In this document: piece after piece, positions 41,996-49,734 of the stretch
Numbering within the stretch: the stretch's first letter is position 1
Layout of the letters: every line of letters starts with the position of its first letter
Program-made: the position numbers and the translations under genes
The notes under the pieces: generated by a model
Told to the model about the DNA's origin: nothing
Seen by the model: only the letters and a program-made list of their open reading frames with translations
The model's database searches: none
From: Synergistaceae bacterium
GTDB taxonomy: Bacteria > Synergistota > Synergistia > Synergistales > Aminobacteriaceae
Length of the DNA stretch: 64,000 bases
Assembly: GCA_031267575.1 (NCBI GenBank)
Contig: JAIRYN010000058.1
Coordinates: 16,731-80,730 of the forward strand
Direction of reading: 5' to 3'

Positions 41996-44122
41996 TTAGA
42001 TCGAAAGCGATAACAGGTTCCGGTAAATGGGGTAAGGCCAAATGTCCGCGGCGATCAAAAGCTCCGCCGCGTCGCAGAACCCTCGAATGGAGTCCATTAG
42101 AGGCACAATTTCTTTCACCAGCAAATCCGCCCGTTTCCTGGCTGTGAGAGGTCCCAGCTTCTCCTTGGCCGCAGACAGCTTCTGAGCTTCCACAATCAGG
42201 CGCCCCTTAAAACCGCCCAAGTCACGGATGTATTTCTTCCACGCCGCGTCTTCAGGGAAGTCCAGCCCATCCAGAGCGGAAAGAGATTTTTTCTCCAGGA
42301 TCAACTGCTTCGAAATCGCCGGCAGAACTCCCTCCCACAGCATGTCATATAGAATAGAAGCCTCGATTTCCAAAGCGCGCTCGAAGGACTCCATACGAAT
42401 CTCGTGGAGCATTTCTATCTCGTTGGCCTTGAACACTCCCAAACGCTCCAGCATTTCTTTGTTTTTGGGCCGAAGAAAAAGATCAATCTTCTCAGGGATG
42501 GTCTCCGCCTCGATTAAACCCCTGCGACGAGCTTCCTTGTGCCATTCGGCCGAATAAGCGTCGCCCTCGAACAAAACGCTGGAGCCTCGTTTAATTGCTT
42601 CCTTCACGGCGTCCAACGCTACGTCTATGGCCTCGGCGCCTTGAGCCATACGAGCCTCAATCATTTCGGTCAACTGCTCCAGTCCCCAAGCCCAGATGGA
42701 GGCGAATAAAGTCACGGGAAGAGCGACGGATTGTGACGAACCTGGAGCGCGGAACTCGAACTTATCTCCCGTGAACGCTATGGGCGACGTCCTGTTCCTA
42801 TCACAGTCATAGGGCGTGAGGGAGGGCAATTTAGCCAGACCGGTATCCAGCATTTCCTTGTCAGGCAAATTCAGATCGACCTTGTCCAGTTGAGACAAAA
42901 GCTCCGTCAAAGTCTGTCCGAGATAAATGCTCATAATGCTGGGAGGCGCCTCGTGCCCGCCCAGGCGGAACATGTTCCCCGCCGTGGCTATGCTGGCCTG
43001 CAATAAACTGTGATATTCCGCCACGCCCAACACCACCGCTGACAGGAAGGTCAAAAAGATCACGTTTCGCCGATGATTGCCCGTGGCCTTCAGGAGGTTG
43101 CGGCCCTCATTGTCCATTAATGAGATGTTGATGTGCTTGCCGCTGCCGTTCATATCGGCAAAGGGTTTCTCATGGAATAAAAGACGCAGGTCATGGCTCC
43201 GAGCCAGCTTGCGCATGGTCTCCATGACAATCTGGTTATGGTCACAGGCCACGTTAGCCTCAGCGAAGAGAGGCGCGAACTCAAACTGACAGCGGGCCAC
43301 CTCATTGTGGCGCGTCATGATGGGAACACCCAACAGAGCCAGCTCACGCCCTACGTCGTCCATATAGGCGAGGACCCGAGGAGAAATGGACCCCATATAG
43401 TGATGATCCAGCTCTTGATCTTTCGCCGGCTGCGCTCCGATCAACGTTCGACCGCAAAAGCGGATATCCGGTCTTTGCTGCGCCCTGGAGCGGTCCAGAA
43501 GAAAATACTCCTGCTCTGGCCCTACCGTCAGGCGTACCGCGCGCGCACCCCGTTGACCAAACATCTTCAACAGCTTCAGTGATCGTTCCTCGATGGCGCT
43601 CAAAGCGCGCAGCAAAGGTGTTTTCTGATCCAGAGGGGTTCCGTCATAGGAGAGAAATACGGACGGAATACACAATGTCCCACCCTTGGCGCTTTTCACG
43701 ATGAAGGCCGGGCTGCTGGGGTCCCATGCGCTGTAGCCCCGCGCCTCGAAGGTGGAACGCCGCCCCCCTGAGGGAAAAGAGGACGCGTCCGGCTCCCCCT
43801 GGATCAAATCCTTACCACGAAAAATATCGATGGGAGATCCATCCGGCGACGGCAGAGTAAAAGTCAGGTGTTTTTCAGCCGTCAACTCCGTAAGAGGGTG
43901 AAACCAATGAGACCAATGCGTTGCTCCCTTGCTGATTGCCCAATCCCTCATCGCCATAGCGATGGTATCCGCGAGGGACGCGTCCAGCTTACGACGCCCC
44001 TCCATCGCCGCCATCAATTGATCGTATACCTCACTGTTCAGCCTTTCCTTCATCGCCCTCCGATCAAACATCAACGTTCCGAAAACATCCCGTAACTTTA
44101 CATATCCCTCATTCTCCGACAT
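41996..44122 (-). CDS. glnN: Glutamine synthetase type III
   Basis: A 708-residue enzyme of the GSIII class, about twice the length of GSI subunits. Marks are the N-terminal LRDVFGTLMFDRRAM, SVFLSYDGTPLDQKTPLLRA, GPEQEYFLLD (metal-binding Glu residues), MTRHNEVARCQFEFAP, NGSGKHINISL (ammonium/ATP region), and GHEAPPSIMSIYLG. It assimilates ammonia into glutamine. GGAGGTG precedes the ATG by six bases. Promoter-like boxes lie directly upstream. Thirteen codons of open frame upstream of the ATG were rejected. Confidence 0.95.
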   Translation of the reverse strand: MSENEGYVKLRDVFGTLMFDRRAMKERLNSEVYDQLMAAMEGRRKLDASLADTIAMAMRDWAISKGATHWSHWFHPLTELTAEKHLTFTLPSPDGSPIDIFRGKDLIQGEPDASSFPSGGRRSTFEARGYSAWDPSSPAFIVKSAKGGTLCIPSVFLSYDGTPLDQKTPLLRALSAIEERSLKLLKMFGQRGARAVRLTVGPEQEYFLLDRSRAQQRPDIRFCGRTLIGAQPAKDQELDHHYMGSISPRVLAYMDDVGRELALLGVPIMTRHNEVARCQFEFAPLFAEANVACDHNQIVMETMRKLARSHDLRLLFHEKPFADMNGSGKHINISLMDNEGRNLLKATGNHRRNVIFLTFLSAVVLGVAEYHSLLQASIATAGNMFRLGGHEAPPSIMSIYLGQTLTELLSQLDKVDLNLPDKEMLDTGLAKLPSLTPYDCDRNRTSPIAFTGDKFEFRAPGSSQSVALPVTLFASIWAWGLEQLTEMIEARMAQGAEAIDVALDAVKEAIKRGSSVLFEGDAYSAEWHKEARRRGLIEAETIPEKIDLFLRPKNKEMLERLGVFKANEIEMLHEIRMESFERALEIEASILYDMLWEGVLPAISKQLILEKKSLSALDGLDFPEDAAWKKYIRDLGGFKGRLIVEAQKLSAAKEKLGPLTARKRADLLVKEIVPLMDSIRGFCDAAELLIAADIWPYPIYRNLLSLSI

Positions 44123-44160
44123 AATCAACACCTCCGTGGTATTTACGCAATACATTATCA

Positions 44161-44189
44161 ATATTAAGCAGTTTTTAATGATAAATCAA
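44161..44189 (-). promoter_or_regulatory. probable glnN promoter
   Basis: TTGATT (44184-44189) and TAATAT (44161-44166) are separated by 17 bases on the minus strand, 39 bases before the glnN ATG. Confidence 0.5.
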
Positions 44190-44314
44190 GTGCTTAAATT
44201 CAGAAATAAATTACAATTAAATTATAATAAAACTGAAAAGCGAAGAAGCCCGTTTCATGACATATACTTGAGAAGATGGCTGTGGAACCCTAGGGTGGGA
44301 GGAGATCGGACGAA

Positions 44315-46159
44315 ATGGGTAAAGAAACCGACAAAGCGACTCGACGAAATGGTTTTTTCCGGGATGCTTTTTTCCCCGCGCGAAACGATAAATGGACGAA
44401 ATTGTTTCTCGTGGGTTTTTTTTCCCTGTGTGTATTCGGTTTTGTCGTTGTTTTAGAAAAAGAAACAGACGGGTCATTAGTATACCCGATTTACACCTCG
44501 TTCCGAGACGTCCCCGGTGTCACGGACGAGGAAGTCGCGGCGATAGAGGATTTGCAAAAACGGAGAAAAGGTTTTGTCTACGCGGTGACACTATCCACGG
44601 AAGCGTTTTACGAGAGCTCTGGAGATATCGGGGGGTATTCTGCGCTCTTCTGCGAGTGGTTAAGCACTCTTTTCGGAATCCCTTTCAAGCCCACGATCTA
44701 CAAATGGGATGACCTGATGGACGCTATGGAATCGTTAGAAGCCGACTTCTCAGGAGAGATTAGCACCACGGAGGAACGCCGCGAGCGCTACTTCATGACC
44801 GGAGACATTGCCGAGCGTTCCGTTAAATACATGCGCCTCGCGGGAGGCGAGAGAATGTTCACTATCGCAAAGTACCGTCCGCTACGTTTCGGGTTTCTGA
44901 GAAATACTATCACTCTAGAGCTCGTTTCACCTTTCATCGAGGAAAAGTTCGAGATTTTTTTCGTAAACAATTACGAGGAAGCCTATAATAGCTTGAAAAG
45001 TGGCCAGATCGACGCCTTTTTTGGAAGCAGTGTTGCCGAAGCTGCTTTCGAGTTCTATGATAACGTGACGGTAGCCGACTTTTTTCCGTTTATCTATAAC
45101 CCGGTTTCTATGGCCACAAGAAATCCCGAACTTCAGCCTATCGTTTCCGTCGTGCAAAGGGCCCTGGAAAACGAGGCCTTCTATTACCTGATCCAGTTGT
45201 ACAATCAAGGATATAGAGATTACCTGCGGCATAAACTTTTCGTTCACTTGACCCAGGAAGAACAGCTCTACATTTTGGAACACAGCTCGTCGGACAACGC
45301 GATTCCTTTCGCCGCCACGTATGACAACTATCCAGTCAGCTTCTACAACGAGCGGGAAAAAGAATGGCAAGGCATCGCCTTCGACGTGATTCGGGAGATC
45401 GAGGAAATTACGGGGCTTCGCTTTGTCCCAGCGCACCATCTCCCCATCGAATGGACAGTCTTGTTGCGCATACTCGAAAAGGGTGAGGCGGCGATGATCA
45501 CGGAACTCATTCGCACCAGAGAGCGAGAAGAGCGTTTCCTCTGGGCAAACAACTCCTTCCAAACCGATTATTACGCGCTCTTGTCCAATTCTCGCTACAA
45601 AAATGTCACTGCCCACGAGGTTCTCTACTCGAAAGTGGGAATCATCGACGCCACGGCCTACGCCGAGTTCTTTCGGAACTGGTTTCCAAGTCACACGAAC
45701 ACGTTGGTTTATTCCAACGCCATAGAGGTTTTCAACGCGTTGGAGCGAGGAGACGTAGACCTGGTCATGGCGACTCGAAATCTCCTCCTCAGCGTAACTA
45801 ACTATATGGAACGACCTGGATTCAAGATCAATCTTCAGTTTGGTCGCCCTTACGCCTCTACCTTCGGATTCAACGTCAGGGAAGAAGTCCTGAGATCCAT
45901 CGTGGACAAAGCGCTGCCCCTGATCGATACCGCAGTGATCACGGGACGATGGACCCGAAGGGTGTTCGACTACAAAAGCAAAATACTCGAGGCGCGAATA
46001 CCCTGGCTGGTCGGTCTCGCTATCACGCTCTTCTGCGTGATCGTTCTTCTGACCTTGGCACTCTTGGCTCGCCTCCAGACGGAAAAGCACCTGAAGGTGA
46101 TGCTCCGGGAGCGAAGAAAGGATCTGGAGGCTCATGAAGTCTTCCAAGATAAAATTTAA
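44315..46159 (+). CDS. membrane sensor with two solute-binding domains, lacking an output domain
   Basis: A 614-residue protein. A membrane segment at residues 29-47 is followed by two SBP_bac_3-type periplasmic domains (the second includes ATYDNYPVSFYNEREKEWQG, FDVIREIEEITG, and a MITELIRTREREERFLW block), a second membrane segment (562-585), and a short coiled coil (TEKHLKVMLRERRKDLEAHE). In relatives this coil continues into a histidine kinase or GGDEF domain; here the frame ends 29 residues after the membrane. Either the output domain was lost or the protein works by partner recruitment. GGAGGAG precedes the ATG. Confidence 0.75.
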   Translation: MGKETDKATRRNGFFRDAFFPARNDKWTKLFLVGFFSLCVFGFVVVLEKETDGSLVYPIYTSFRDVPGVTDEEVAAIEDLQKRRKGFVYAVTLSTEAFYESSGDIGGYSALFCEWLSTLFGIPFKPTIYKWDDLMDAMESLEADFSGEISTTEERRERYFMTGDIAERSVKYMRLAGGERMFTIAKYRPLRFGFLRNTITLELVSPFIEEKFEIFFVNNYEEAYNSLKSGQIDAFFGSSVAEAAFEFYDNVTVADFFPFIYNPVSMATRNPELQPIVSVVQRALENEAFYYLIQLYNQGYRDYLRHKLFVHLTQEEQLYILEHSSSDNAIPFAATYDNYPVSFYNEREKEWQGIAFDVIREIEEITGLRFVPAHHLPIEWTVLLRILEKGEAAMITELIRTREREERFLWANNSFQTDYYALLSNSRYKNVTAHEVLYSKVGIIDATAYAEFFRNWFPSHTNTLVYSNAIEVFNALERGDVDLVMATRNLLLSVTNYMERPGFKINLQFGRPYASTFGFNVREEVLRSIVDKALPLIDTAVITGRWTRRVFDYKSKILEARIPWLVGLAITLFCVIVLLTLALLARLQTEKHLKVMLRERRKDLEAHEVFQDKI

Positions 46160-46210
46160 GCTATAAACTTAAGCTATAATCTGTAATATCCTTTCGGAGG
46201 TGTTTTAAAA

Positions 46211-46762
46211 ATGAGAAAATTTCTTTCTGTTTTCCTGGCGTTGGCGTGTGTTCTCCTGCCAACGAGTATCGCGTTTGCGGCGGAAGTCGCCATCACGTCC
46301 GTGGGGCAAAGCCCTGACGGTATGATGGTAAGGGTGTTGACGAAAAGACTCGGTATTGAAACCGATTATGACGCCCTGATGAAAAGCGGTGCGATCGGGA
46401 CAGACCTTAAGGTCCTGATTACGGTGATCGGGGGAAGCTCCAAGGGACTCGGGGCGGCCGGAATCGACAAGGAGGAAGAGATAGCGCGCGCGATCGACCT
46501 TATCGAAGCGGCCAAGGAGAAAAATGTCAAGGTGCTCGCCATGCACGTTGGCGGGGAAGGCCGAAGGGGCGAACTCTCCGACCTCTTTGTGCGCGCCGTC
46601 GCGCCGCTCGGAGATCGCGTTGTCGTGGTGAAGTCGGGAAACGCCGACAATCTTTTCAGAACTCTCAAAGCGGCGGAGGCTGATCTGATCGAGGTCGAAA
46701 ACATTCAAGCGGTCGCGGCCCCGCTTGAAGCGACCCTCAAAGAATGGAACGCCGCGAAGTAA
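46211..46762 (+). CDS. secreted DUF6305-like protein
   Basis: A 183-residue protein with a signal peptide (MRKFLSVFLALACVLLP, cleavage after AFA). The mature part is alpha/beta (SVGQSPDGMMVRVLTKRLG, VLITVIGGSSKGLGAAGID, VLAMHVGGEGRRG). I place it with the DUF6305-type periplasmic proteins found beside TRAP-like permeases; the assignment is from memory of the family. It occupies the place of a DctP solute-binding protein, 12 bases upstream of the permease. CGGAGGTG precedes the ATG. Ligand unknown. Confidence 0.7.
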   Translation: MRKFLSVFLALACVLLPTSIAFAAEVAITSVGQSPDGMMVRVLTKRLGIETDYDALMKSGAIGTDLKVLITVIGGSSKGLGAAGIDKEEEIARAIDLIEAAKEKNVKVLAMHVGGEGRRGELSDLFVRAVAPLGDRVVVVKSGNADNLFRTLKAAEADLIEVENIQAVAAPLEATLKEWNAAK

Positions 46763-46774
46763 GGGCGCGCCGTC

Positions 46775-48067
46775 ATGGATTGGTTCTGGCCTGAAGGACT
46801 CTACACGGTCGCGATGATCGCGACTTTTGCTCTCGGAGTTTTCACGCTGAAGCTCCCTGTAGCAATATCAATGGCCGTCTCAGCCGCCATTGGAGCGCTG
46901 TTCGCGGGGTTCGGCTTTCCACTAAGACACTTGGTGGAAGGGATGTTCGGCTACCTGGACACAATCCTAATCATCGCGACAGCGATGATTTTCATGAACA
47001 CCGTTCAGTCCATAGGATTGATGGAAGCCGTGGCGGCTTGGATTATCAGGCGTTTTCGCGGTTCTCCGTTTTTGCTCATTTGCGGGGTCATGTTTCTGGT
47101 CATGTTGCCCGGAATGCTGACGGGTTCCTCCACGGCCTGCTGTCTCACAACGGGGGCGCTCGTCGCTCCCGTATTGATTCGACTGGGAGTCCCCTCGAAC
47201 AAAGCGGCGGCGTTTATCGCTATTGGAGCCGTACTCGGCATGATCGCGCCCCCAATCAATATCCCGGTGATGATTATCGGTGGCGGCATCGATATGCCCT
47301 ACGTCGGTTTCGCTCTGCCCTTGCTTGTGGCGACGGTTCCTCTGGCCCTCCTCACGGCCGCTATTCTGGCGTATCCTTCGCTACGAAAGCGGGAAAGGAT
47401 CGACGAGGTGGAGTTGGAGCGCGAGCTCGAACGGATGGAAAGCGCCCGCCTCAGTCCTCGGCTCTTTCTGCCGTTCGTCGTCCTGATCGTCCTCATGACC
47501 GGCGAACAGACTTTGCCGGGAGTTTTTCCGTCGCTTGGAATGCCTTTACAGTTTTTGATCGCGTCGGCTTCCGCGTTTCTGACCGGGAGGCAATGGAACG
47601 TTCTGGAATCGGCGACGGAGGCGGTAAAGGACGCTATTCCCGTCTTGGGCATTCTGATGGGCGTGGGGATGTTTGTGCAGATCATGACGCTTACGGGGGT
47701 GCGGGGCTTTGTCGTGGTTTCGGCCCTTTCCATCCCGTCCTGGCTGCTCTACGCGAGCATCGCGCTCACGATCCCGGCGTTTGGGGCCATTTCGTCTTTC
47801 GGAGCGGCTTCCGTGCTGGGTGTCCCGTTCATTCTGGCGCTTCTGAGCCGCGATCAGATCATAGCGGCCTCTGCCCTCTCGTTAATTGCCGGGCTGGGAG
47901 ATCTGGTGCCGCCTACCGCGCTTGCTGGAATATTCGCCGCACAGGTGACCGGAGAAAAAGATTATTTTGTGGTTCTCCGGCAATGCGTAGTCTCCGCGGT
48001 TCTCATCGCCGCGTGGGGAATTGGGCTTATCGTCTTCGCCAACCCCCTGGCGGCGTTTTTGCGCTAA
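46775..48067 (+). CDS. TRAP transporter large permease (DctM-like)
   Basis: A 430-residue membrane protein with about 12 hydrophobic segments of the DctM type: MLPGMLTGSSTACCLTTGALVAP, KAAAFIAIGAVLGMIAPPINIPVM in the first half, and the matching ISSFGAASVLGVPF and LIAGLGDLVPPTALAG in the second. TRAP permeases import organic or amino acids with sodium. No canonical DctP or DctQ is encoded beside it; a DUF6305-like secreted protein and a 50-residue membrane protein flank it. The start ATG lies 12 bases past the upstream stop. Confidence 0.82.
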   Translation: MDWFWPEGLYTVAMIATFALGVFTLKLPVAISMAVSAAIGALFAGFGFPLRHLVEGMFGYLDTILIIATAMIFMNTVQSIGLMEAVAAWIIRRFRGSPFLLICGVMFLVMLPGMLTGSSTACCLTTGALVAPVLIRLGVPSNKAAAFIAIGAVLGMIAPPINIPVMIIGGGIDMPYVGFALPLLVATVPLALLTAAILAYPSLRKRERIDEVELERELERMESARLSPRLFLPFVVLIVLMTGEQTLPGVFPSLGMPLQFLIASASAFLTGRQWNVLESATEAVKDAIPVLGILMGVGMFVQIMTLTGVRGFVVVSALSIPSWLLYASIALTIPAFGAISSFGAASVLGVPFILALLSRDQIIAASALSLIAGLGDLVPPTALAGIFAAQVTGEKDYFVVLRQCVVSAVLIAAWGIGLIVFANPLAAFLR

Positions 48068-48096
48068 CCAGGGCTGCGGACCCTGGAGCTGTTATT

Positions 48097-48123
48097 GGGG
48101 GCGATAACCCCCGGATCCTTTTT
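48097..48123 (+). terminator. hairpin after the TRAP permease
   Basis: GGGGG and CCCCC pair around CGATAA, followed by GGATCC and five Ts. A second hairpin (CCAGGG/CCCTGG) lies just before it (48068-48086). Together they probably reduce read-through into the downstream genes. Confidence 0.5.
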
Positions 48124-48127
48124 CACT

Positions 48128-48230
48128 GTTGTAAACCGGGACTACAGCGGCGCTCGTGGAATTTTTCTATGAGTTTTGCGAGATTCAGCTTTTTCTTTGG
48201 CTTTATAGTCAAAGAAATACTATGCGAAAT
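48128..48230 (+). pseudogene. remains of the repeated small gene (copy C)
   Basis: The sequence encodes NRDYSGA and, after a frame shift, LVEFFYEFCEIQLFL, matching VRDYNSN and LEYFYELCEIQLCL of the copy at 18.0 kb. The terminal stop codon position is TGG here. The N-terminal half is missing. It joins directly to the hairpin leader at 48231. Confidence 0.5.
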
Positions 48231-48286
48231 ATATCTACTCGTTATAAGTAGGTATTAGTACGCTGAAAGGATTGGTTACTTATCAA
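48231..48286 (+). promoter_or_regulatory. conserved hairpin leader, copy C (upstream of the 50-residue membrane protein gene)
   Basis: Stem ATATCTACT/AGTAGGTAT with loop CGTTATA (48231-48255), then TAGTACGCTGAAAGGATTGG; the ATG follows 31 bases after the hairpin. Only the loop differs from copy B. Confidence 0.72.
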
Positions 48287-48439
48287 ATGGGCGTTATGAC
48301 TTTGGTCTATAGGGGAATCGTAGCTCTTGTCCTGTTTTTGACGGTTCGGTGCTGTTTTCAGGAGAAAGACTTCTGGAAGCAGGCTACAGCAGCCCTTGTC
48401 GTTATTCCTCTTCTGCTCCGGCTTTTTATGATCAAATAG
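48287..48439 (+). CDS. 50-residue two-segment membrane protein
   Basis: MGVMTLVYRGIVALVLFL begins a small protein with two hydrophobic segments separated by FQEKDFWKQ; it ends IPLLLRLFMIK. It is encoded between the TRAP permease and the deacylase, nine bases before the latter. It may take the place of the small TRAP subunit (DctQ, which is larger), but this is inference. The ATG three codons later is an alternative. The nearest ribosome-site-like sequence is AAAGGA, 15 bases upstream within the hairpin leader. Confidence 0.65.
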   Translation: MGVMTLVYRGIVALVLFLTVRCCFQEKDFWKQATAALVVIPLLLRLFMIK

Positions 48440-48448
48440 CAGACGAAC

Positions 48449-49591
48449 ATGAATTTCGAGCCTAAAGGCAATAAATTTACCGCGTGTTTGCTTTTAGCCC
48501 TGGCCATTGGTGTTTGCTTCCCAGTCGGACATGAATTTGATGTCAATTTAACGAAAGACGCCGTTGTTCCAGCGGAAGGGTTCCAGCAGAAAATGCTATC
48601 AGAGTACTTTGAAGGGCTGAAGGGCAGCCCTATGGACACTCCTGTTTTTGTCCAGCAAGGACTCGAATCCGGAGGTAGCGTCTTCATTCTGGGAGGGACG
48701 CACCCCAACGAGCCATCGGGATACATGACGGCCGTGGTTTTTCTGGAAAACGCGCGGGTCCTCAAGGGACGGTTGTTCATCATTCCATTTGCCAACATGA
48801 GCGGTTTTTCAAATACCCTCGCTCAAGAAGCCTCTCCGAACCGAATCCATTTCACGTTGCCGGACGGGTCGGCCCGTTCGTTCCGTTATGGCTCGCGCGA
48901 CACGAGTCCCATCGACATGTGGCCGACGCCGGATATCTACATTCACAAAGCGTCTGGACAGGAATTGGCCGGCAACGAGAGTAAAAACCTGAATCGCGCG
49001 TACCCAGGAGACCCCCAGGGAACTCCGGTGGAGCGCCTGGCTTACGGCATCATGGAACTATTGCGCAAGGAGAACATCACCTTGGCGTTTGACCTGCACG
49101 AGGCATCCCCGGAGTATCCTGTGGTCGAGGCCATCGTCGCCCACGAACGCAGCATGGAATTAGCCGCCGCCACCACAATGGAGCTGATTGGGCTGGGAAT
49201 AGAGATGCGCCTCGAACCCTCGCCGAAAAATTTGCGCGGATTGAGCCACAGAGAATGGGGCGACGCCACGGAGACGATGCCGATTCTGATGGAAAGCGCC
49301 AACCCTAGTCAAGGACGCCTGCGCGGACGGACAGACGAAGCTCTGGTCCTGACTGGCGTCGATAAGGCCTACCGAAAGGCCGCTGAGCTGAAACGCCTTT
49401 TCGTGCCCTACGACGAAACAGGGAAACCCCTGAATCAGCGAGTCGCTCGCCACGTCGCTTCGATAAAAGCGTTCTTGGAAATGCTATCGCTTTTGGACGA
49501 TTCCAACGGTGTTTCCATCGAAAACGTGCCGGGTTACGGTGACATCATCGAAAAGGGGGTGGAAAGTTACCTGAAGCCCCTGGACTCATAG
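48449..49591 (+). CDS. Succinylglutamate desuccinylase/aspartoacylase-like zinc hydrolase
   Basis: A 380-residue protein with an N-terminal membrane anchor or signal (ACLLLALAIGVCFPV) and an M14-like zinc hydrolase domain: the GGTHPNEPSGY motif (zinc-binding His and Glu), the NRAYPGD stretch with a substrate-site Arg, and the third zinc ligand in AFDLHEASPEYP. Members remove acyl or amino-acid groups from amino acids outside the cell or in the periplasm. It lies between the small membrane protein and gamma-glutamyltransferase, which suggests joint breakdown of conjugated amino acids. The exact bond cut is unknown. Confidence 0.75.
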   Translation: MNFEPKGNKFTACLLLALAIGVCFPVGHEFDVNLTKDAVVPAEGFQQKMLSEYFEGLKGSPMDTPVFVQQGLESGGSVFILGGTHPNEPSGYMTAVVFLENARVLKGRLFIIPFANMSGFSNTLAQEASPNRIHFTLPDGSARSFRYGSRDTSPIDMWPTPDIYIHKASGQELAGNESKNLNRAYPGDPQGTPVERLAYGIMELLRKENITLAFDLHEASPEYPVVEAIVAHERSMELAAATTMELIGLGIEMRLEPSPKNLRGLSHREWGDATETMPILMESANPSQGRLRGRTDEALVLTGVDKAYRKAAELKRLFVPYDETGKPLNQRVARHVASIKAFLEMLSLLDDSNGVSIENVPGYGDIIEKGVESYLKPLDS

Positions 49592-49734
49592 AGCATAGCC
49601 CCTGGACTCATAACTGAGGAGCGGCAGCGGTAACGAGGTCTGGGACCCGCGGTCCCAGGAATTTTTCAATGTGAATTTTTCAATGTGAATTTTGTGAATT
49701 TTTCAAATGTGAATTTTTCAATGGAGGTGTTCTG

